From NCBI GenBank assembly GCA_050012355.1, contig JBEKHI010000062.1, positions 1 through 26,630 on the forward strand: a stretch of DNA of 26,630 bases, written 5' to 3'. This document shows, in pieces, positions 23,200 through 26,630 of the stretch (positions within the stretch are counted from its first letter, which is position 1; the number at the start of each line of letters is the position of its first letter). This stretch comes from JBEKHI01 sp050012355. GTDB lineage: Bacteria > Actinomycetota > Actinomycetes > Streptosporangiales > Streptosporangiaceae. The notes below the pieces were generated by a model that was given only the letters and a program-made list of their open reading frames with translations, ran no database searches and was not told where the DNA came from. The position numbers were made by a program, and so were the translations under genes.

Positions 23200-23224
23200 G
23201 TCGCGCGAGCGGCAGAAACCTTAA
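23200..23224 (-). promoter_or_regulatory. Candidate ECF promoter of cassette copy B
   Basis: On the minus strand TTAAG GTTTC - N11 - CGAC precedes the ATG at 23190 by 9 bases. It shares the GTTTC and CGAC blocks, their exact 11-base spacing and the distance to the start codon with copy A. The bases between are not conserved, so this is more than general similarity of the duplicated DNA. No ribosome site lies between the motif and the ATG. Confidence 0.5.
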
Positions 23225-23328
23225 ATCACGGAACTTGACGCGCCCCCCGCAGCGAAGGCTCGCGGCGCCGGTGAGCATGCAGGCACACTCCCCCGGCCCT
23301 GGTTCGGGCATCATCCAGATGGCAGGTG

Positions 23329-24027
23329 TCAGCCGGGTTCGGGGTCAGCGCCGGTACGCGGTGGCGCGGTGCGCGGCCAGGTGGCGAACTGGCCGCGAAG
23401 GGCGGCGACGTCGGTGGGGGTGAGCCCGTAGCGGGCGAAGGCTGCGTCGTCGAGTTCGTCGAGCCGCAGTCCGGCGTCGGCGAAGTCGGCGTCTTCGAGG
23501 CCGGGATCGAGTTGCCGAGCGAGTGCGATGACCTGGACGACGAGGTAGGTGCGCAGTATCTGCGCCATGTCGATGTAGTCGCGGACGTAGGAGCGTGCTG
23601 CCAGGGCCGCGGTTTTGCCGGCGATCACGTCTTCGATGGCAAGGACCGGGCCGATCCCATCGCCGAGGTCGACGGGGTCGTGGGTGCGGTCGAAGTAGGC
23701 CAGTTGGAGCATCATCTGGTCACCGCTAGGGGCGGTGACGATCCACTCCGCCAGCCCGTCCTGCATGCCGTCGAAGATGTCGTCCAGGCCGTTGTCCTTG
23801 TCCTGGCGTTCGGGGAGGTAGCCTTCGGCCCGCAACGCGTCTTCGACCGTGCCGGCAGCGACCGGGACGATGGTCTCGTTGTTGGTGAACAGGTCGACGT
23901 CCTGGGTGAGGCGGTCGACGATGCCGTATTCCATGAGCGCGTTCCCGCCGCCGAGCGCAAAGCCGTATTGGCCGGCGGCGCGTAGAGCGATGCTGGTGAC
24001 TTTGCGGTGGAGTTCTTGGAACGGCAC
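23329..24027 (-). CDS. AbiEii/AbiGii-type nucleotidyltransferase (toxin-like)
   Basis: A 232-residue protein of the nucleotidyltransferase family to which the AbiEii and MenT toxins belong. These toxins block growth by adding nucleotides to RNA, mainly to tRNA in characterised cases. The core motif is visible: ALGGGNALMEYGIVDRLTQD then VDLF, with the metal-binding Asp43 and Asp45. The later block LAIEDVIAGKTAALAARSYVRDYID is also characteristic of the AbiEii group (conserved Lys and Asp). It follows a 119-residue partner by 6 bases, the usual order of partner first and toxin second. A role as phage-defence or toxin-antitoxin module is inferred from the family; no direct evidence of toxicity can be read. 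The C-terminus is Pro/Arg-rich. Confidence 0.88.
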   Translation of the reverse strand: MPFQELHRKVTSIALRAAGQYGFALGGGNALMEYGIVDRLTQDVDLFTNNETIVPVAAGTVEDALRAEGYLPERQDKDNGLDDIFDGMQDGLAEWIVTAPSGDQMMLQLAYFDRTHDPVDLGDGIGPVLAIEDVIAGKTAALAARSYVRDYIDMAQILRTYLVVQVIALARQLDPGLEDADFADAGLRLDELDDAAFARYGLTPTDVAALRGQFATWPRTAPPRTGADPEPG

Positions 24028-24033
24028 CGGATG

Positions 24034-24393
24034 TCAGGCCGCGTGCGCCGCGGCGGTGCGCAGGTCAGCGTGAGCTGTTTCCCATGCCTGCCGGATGTAC
24101 GCGGGCAGGTGGAGCGCTGGCCACAGACGCCGGAGCAGATCGGCGTTGAGGTAGGACGTGAGGTCGTCTCCTGTGCGGGCCTCGCCGAGGACGGTCTGGT
24201 ACATCGCCAGGGCGTCGTGGCGTGCGTCCAGGTTGAAGGTCCGGTCCGGGGCGCTCCAGAACAGGCGGAGCGGCAGTTCGACGATCCCGGTGGCGGGGCC
24301 GTGCAGGTCGGCGAGGGCGGCAGCGACCACGACAGAACGGCGGCCGGGGCGCCGGGGGCGCGGCCGCGTGGCTGGCGTTGGTGTCGCTGTCAT
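24034..24393 (-). CDS. Partner protein of the AbiEii-like nucleotidyltransferase (putative antitoxin)
   Basis: A 119-residue protein with a basic, Pro-rich N-terminus (about 20 residues) and a compact domain: LHGPATGIVELPLRLFWSAP, FNLDARHDALAMYQTVLGEA, DLTSYLNADLLRRLWPALHL, PAYIRQAWETAHADLR. I recall similar short proteins next to AbiEii-type genes in actinomycetes. By position it would be the antitoxin or an accessory regulator, but I see no clear helix-turn-helix such as AbiEi carries, so the mechanism is open. No ribosome site precedes ATG 24393, so a leaderless start is possible. Toxin and partner are 6 bases apart and surely co-transcribed. Confidence 0.7.
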   Translation of the reverse strand: MTATPTPATRPRPRRPGRRSVVVAAALADLHGPATGIVELPLRLFWSAPDRTFNLDARHDALAMYQTVLGEARTGDDLTSYLNADLLRRLWPALHLPAYIRQAWETAHADLRTAAAHAA

Positions 24394-24615
24394 ATGCCCA
24401 GTGTAACGAGGATGTGGCTTTCGTGTCAGGCCCGGCGGTGATGATCACTGCCGGAGGCCGGTTAGGGCCCGGATATGAGTATGCCCATCCTCGCGCGGTC
24501 CGTACCGTATACCGGGCGCCGTTGGTTCACGGATGCCGCTTCTAGGGGTTTTGTTTGATTCGCTGGGCTGCAGCGGTGTATGTCGTTGTCTGAAATTTTT
24601 GGGCGGGGACGCGCT

Positions 24616-24641
24616 GGCCCTCCGGGGGCATCCGGAGGGCC
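24616..24641. terminator. Strong hairpin with 10-base arms in the 24,394-24,715 gap
   Basis: GGCCCTCCGG (24616-24625) and CCGGAGGGCC (24632-24641) are perfectly complementary around a 6-base loop and are followed by TTT, the form of an intrinsic terminator on the plus strand. The rest of the 320-base gap between the toxin pair and the small ORF holds no convincing gene. Its AT-richer parts (about 24,540-24,600) may contain promoters. Confidence 0.65.
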
Positions 24642-24715
24642 TTTGACGAGACCTGCAGCGGACCAGCGAGCCGCGTGTCTCGGCGTCTGCGTGCTTTTCA
24701 CGAGGAGAAATGGTC

Positions 24716-24916
24716 GTGAAACCGCTTGGTCAGGAGACCGGTGTCACTTTCATGATGGACGTCTGCACTCGGGGGTGCAATGAAAATGCAGTGTTAGATG
24801 CATCGGCTTCCGGAGAGATTCGGGCTGGATCGGAATGCTCCCGCGTATCCGGCTGCGCCATGGCCCTCATTCTCACCTGGGAAGACTTCGTGGTGGTGGG
24901 GGTGCTGACGGAGTGA
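24716..24916 (+). CDS. Small 66-residue protein with four Cys, unknown function
   Basis: A GTG start at 24716 has a good GAGGAG ribosome site 8 bases upstream; the ATG at 24710 is in frame but only 2 bases from that site. The product is acidic with four cysteines in two pairs (Cys17 and Cys21, Cys41 and Cys47), a middle ENAVLDASASGEIRAGSECS, and a hydrophobic C-terminal part, CAMALILTWEDFVVVGVLTE. It lies between the toxin pair and the CHAT gene, on the same strand as CHAT. The regular strand-like end suggests a folded small domain rather than a secreted peptide. The Cys pairs could bind metal or form bridges. I do not recognise the family. Confidence 0.55.
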   Translation: MKPLGQETGVTFMMDVCTRGCNENAVLDASASGEIRAGSECSRVSGCAMALILTWEDFVVVGVLTE

Positions 24917-24920
24917 TTGT

Positions 24921-24932
24921 CCGGTTAACCGG
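24921..24932. promoter_or_regulatory. Perfect 12-base palindrome before the CHAT gene
   Basis: CCGGTTAACCGG lies 4 bases after the stop of the small ORF and about 40 bases before the first usable start of the CHAT frame. It may be an operator. Such short palindromes also occur by chance, so support is weak. Confidence 0.3.
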
Positions 24933-24973
24933 TATCCGGGTCGGCGCGTGCTGCCGGACGTGAGCAATCATGC

Positions 24974-26196
24974 GTGATGGGCGCTATCCAGCGCGTGTTT
25001 CCCGGGCGGAGGGCAATGCCGCGTCGGGGATGCGGCACGGGCACGGGTCCCGTGGTGATCGTGGACGTCAGCCGACACGGCAGCTATGCCTTGATCATCT
25101 TCCCGCCGGGACCGGATCCTGACCTCGCGGTGCTGCCCATGGGCCTGCCCGGCGCGCTCATGAGCACCGTGACAGCCAAGGCCGACATCCTCCAAACCAT
25201 CTTGAGCCGAGCTCGGACTACCGCTACGGACCAGCAGACGAAGGAAACCGACCGAGACGCGATGTTCGAGCTCCTGGCTTGGTGCTGGAAGGCCATCACC
25301 GAACCAGTCCTGACTGCTCTTGGCCACGCGCACACTCCTCAGAAAGCGATCGAGACCTGGCCACGGGTGTGGTGGTGCCCGACTGGACCAGCTGCGGCCT
25401 GCCGCTGCACGCCGCAGGCCGCCACCCTCGGACCACCAGCGAGTACGAGAAAATGGGCGAAGCCGCCGCTATTGCCGACAGCGTGACAGGACGGGTGGTC
25501 TCCTCCTACGCCCTGACCCTGACCAATCTGGTCCGCGCTCGTACCCCGCCGGCGCCCGGCCAGGTACGGCAGCTGGTTGTGGGGGTGTCCGAGGCACTCA
25601 GCTATCTCCCCGGCGCAAGTCCGCTACGCGGTGTCCTCACAGAACTCCAAGTCGTCAAGCACTACCTTCATGCCTCTGAGAACGTCACCTACCTGGGAGA
25701 CCAGGACGCCACAAAGACGGCCGTCCTGGAAGCGCTGCGCTGTCACTCCTGGCTGCACATGTCCTGTCACGGCGTCCAGGACCCAGACGATGCCTCCCGC
25801 AGCGCCTTCATGCTGCACGACCAGCCACTAACCTTGGCCGACCTTGCTGATCTCCACCTGGACGAAACCGACCTGGCGTACCTGGCGGCATGCCAGACGG
25901 CCACTGGCGATCTCTGGCTGCTGGACGAGGCACTCCACCTAGCTGGAGCCCTGCAGCTAGCCGGCTACCGTCACGTGCTAGCCACCTTGTGGAACATCTC
26001 CGACGCCGCAGCGCGCGTCATGGCCGACATCACATACACCCATCTCCTGTACGCCGACCCTGACCACCCCAGCCCCGCCGATCGCCCATGGTCAGCCCGG
26101 GCGCCGTTCGCACTGCACTGGGGCATCACGCGCCTGCGCCAAAACCACCCTGACGTGCCGTCGCTCTGGGCACCCTACGTTCACTTCGGCCCGTAA
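24974..26196 (+). pseudogene. CHAT (caspase-like) protease gene, 5'-truncated and frameshifted
   Basis: Two overlapping frames together encode a CHAT domain. The first (from about 24974) gives GPVVIVDVSRHGSYALIIFP, LAWCWKAITEPVLTALGHAH and WPRVWWCPTGPAA. The domain then continues one frame back from about 25395: GLPLHAAGRHPRT, RVVSSYALTLTNL, WLHMSCHGVQDP with the catalytic His (codon 25768), AYLAACQTATGD with the catalytic Cys (25891), DEALHLAGALQLAGYRHVLA and TLWNISD, ending SLWAPYVHFGP. One base is missing near 25390-25396. CHAT proteins of this type usually carry hundreds of N-terminal residues of TPR-like repeats. Here almost nothing precedes the domain, and no ribosome site is clear. It is probably a remnant, although both catalytic residues survive. 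CHAT proteins cut partner proteins in bacterial conflict systems, but no substrate gene can be named here. Confidence 0.8.
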
Positions 26197-26358
26197 GCGA
26201 TATCTGTCATTGTGGCGCTCCCGCCCCCGGTATGGTTCTGGCACCTGCCGGGTCGCCCAGACTGGGCACCGCTACGCTGAAGATGTCCCCTTGCCGGGGA
26301 TCGGAGCCCGCCAACCGAGCCCCTCCAAGCCCGGGACGATGCGACAGGACGGAACAGC

Positions 26359-26630
26359 GTGGACATCGATACACGGGGAGAAGTCGGCCTGAGGCGGGTG
26401 CCCGGCAGCGTCCGGCCGAGGAAGCTGCTGCTGCGCGCGCTCGCGGGAGAGCGTACGGAGCGGCCGCCGGTATGGCTGATGCGGCAGGCTGGACGGTACC
26501 TGCCCGAATACCACCGGGTCCGTGAGGCGGCCGGGGGCATGGTGGGGCTGTGCAATTCGCCCGAGCACGCTGTCGAGGTCACCCTGCAGCCGATCCGCCG
26601 CTTCCCGCTCGATGCCGCCATTCTCTTCGC
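26359..26630 (+). CDS. hemE: Uroporphyrinogen decarboxylase HemE (5' part only)
   Basis: HemE removes four carboxyl groups from uroporphyrinogen III to give coproporphyrinogen III in haem synthesis. The gene runs off the right edge; about 90 of some 350 codons are present. The signature RPPVWLMRQAGRYLPEYHRV, with the substrate-binding Arg residues of MRQAGR, is followed by PEHAVEVTLQPIRRFPLDAA and ILFA. The start is uncertain: GTG 26359 has an AGGACGG-like ribosome site, and an in-frame GTG at 26398 is the alternative. The 162-base gap after the CHAT gene shows no gene. As a housekeeping gene it marks the return to ordinary chromosome at the right end of the accessory region. Confidence 0.9.
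   Translation, partial: MDIDTRGEVGLRRVPGSVRPRKLLLRALAGERTERPPVWLMRQAGRYLPEYHRVREAAGGMVGLCNSPEHAVEVTLQPIRRFPLDAAILF

Noticed and set aside
24716..24916. Small Cys-containing ORF as a lanthipeptide or other RiPP precursor
   Set aside because: No modification enzyme, protease or transporter gene is near, and the C-terminus looks like a folded domain rather than a core peptide.
25380..25400. Programmed frameshift in the CHAT gene
   Set aside because: The site (GCTGCGGCC) has no slippery homopolymer or heptamer, unlike the A6 site in ECF copy A; mutation or sequencing error is simpler.
1..26630. CRISPR array, tRNA or rRNA genes, intact transposase or integrase
   Set aside because: No regularly spaced direct repeats, cloverleaf-forming segments, rRNA-like stretches or recombinase motifs were found by reading both strands.

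Overview
The window is GC-rich DNA with closely packed genes, frequent GTG starts and many ATGA or TGATG stop-start overlaps. With PucR, NrtR-like, MacS-like and WHG-type TetR regulators, an AbiE-type toxin pair and a CHAT protein, this points to a chromosome of a filamentous actinomycete (Streptomyces or Streptosporangiales type). The exact taxon cannot be read from the sequence. Positions 1-15,900 and the last 270 bases look like ordinary chromosome. Positions about 16,000-26,200 look like an accessory region holding unusual, partly decayed genes.

Catabolic left half. dhaK and the start of dhaL (dihydroxyacetone kinase, minus strand) diverge from a glpF-glpK-glpD operon (glycerol uptake, phosphorylation and oxidation, plus strand). 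After a long imperfect hairpin comes a minus-strand pair: a class III aminotransferase and a CoA-acylating (methyl)malonate-semialdehyde dehydrogenase. A PucR-family activator diverges from it, the usual layout for beta-alanine or pyrimidine-type nitrogen catabolism. An NrtR-like Nudix/winged-helix regulator with a 27-bp palindrome at its start follows. Next is a translationally coupled minus-strand operon made of an M15 D,D-carboxypeptidase, a MacS-like membrane histidine kinase and a NarL/LuxR response regulator.

Transition. An SGNH/GDSL hydrolase gene is frameshifted near its 3' end. Two TGGAAC-N3-GTTCCA operators lie upstream of it, but no intact regulator stands beside them. A TetR - small membrane protein - SnoaL-like operon has its own palindromic operator. 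About 900 bases without a convincing gene follow and include a 41-base inverted repeat.

Accessory right half. A two-helix membrane protein of unknown function (plus strand) faces two tandem, diverged copies of one cassette on the minus strand: small membrane protein, ECF sigma factor, and single-pass membrane protein with an outer domain (a presumed anti-sigma or sensor). In the distal copy the sigma factor and membrane protein are fused in frame, and the sigma N-terminus is displaced by one frame at an A6 run. The membrane partners end in unrelated outer domains. Both cassettes begin with the same GTTTC-N11-CGAC motif 8-9 bases before an SD-less start codon, which suggests leaderless, self-regulated ECF promoters. 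Beyond them are an AbiEii-type nucleotidyltransferase pair, a small Cys-containing ORF, a 5'-truncated and frameshifted CHAT (caspase-like) gene, and the start of hemE.

The duplicated sigma cassettes beside the AbiE and CHAT genes are the best candidate for an undescribed envelope-sensing or conflict-type system. Three genes (SGNH, ECF copy A, CHAT) each need one extra base to read through, so sequencing error must be excluded before these are called mutations or recoding sites.
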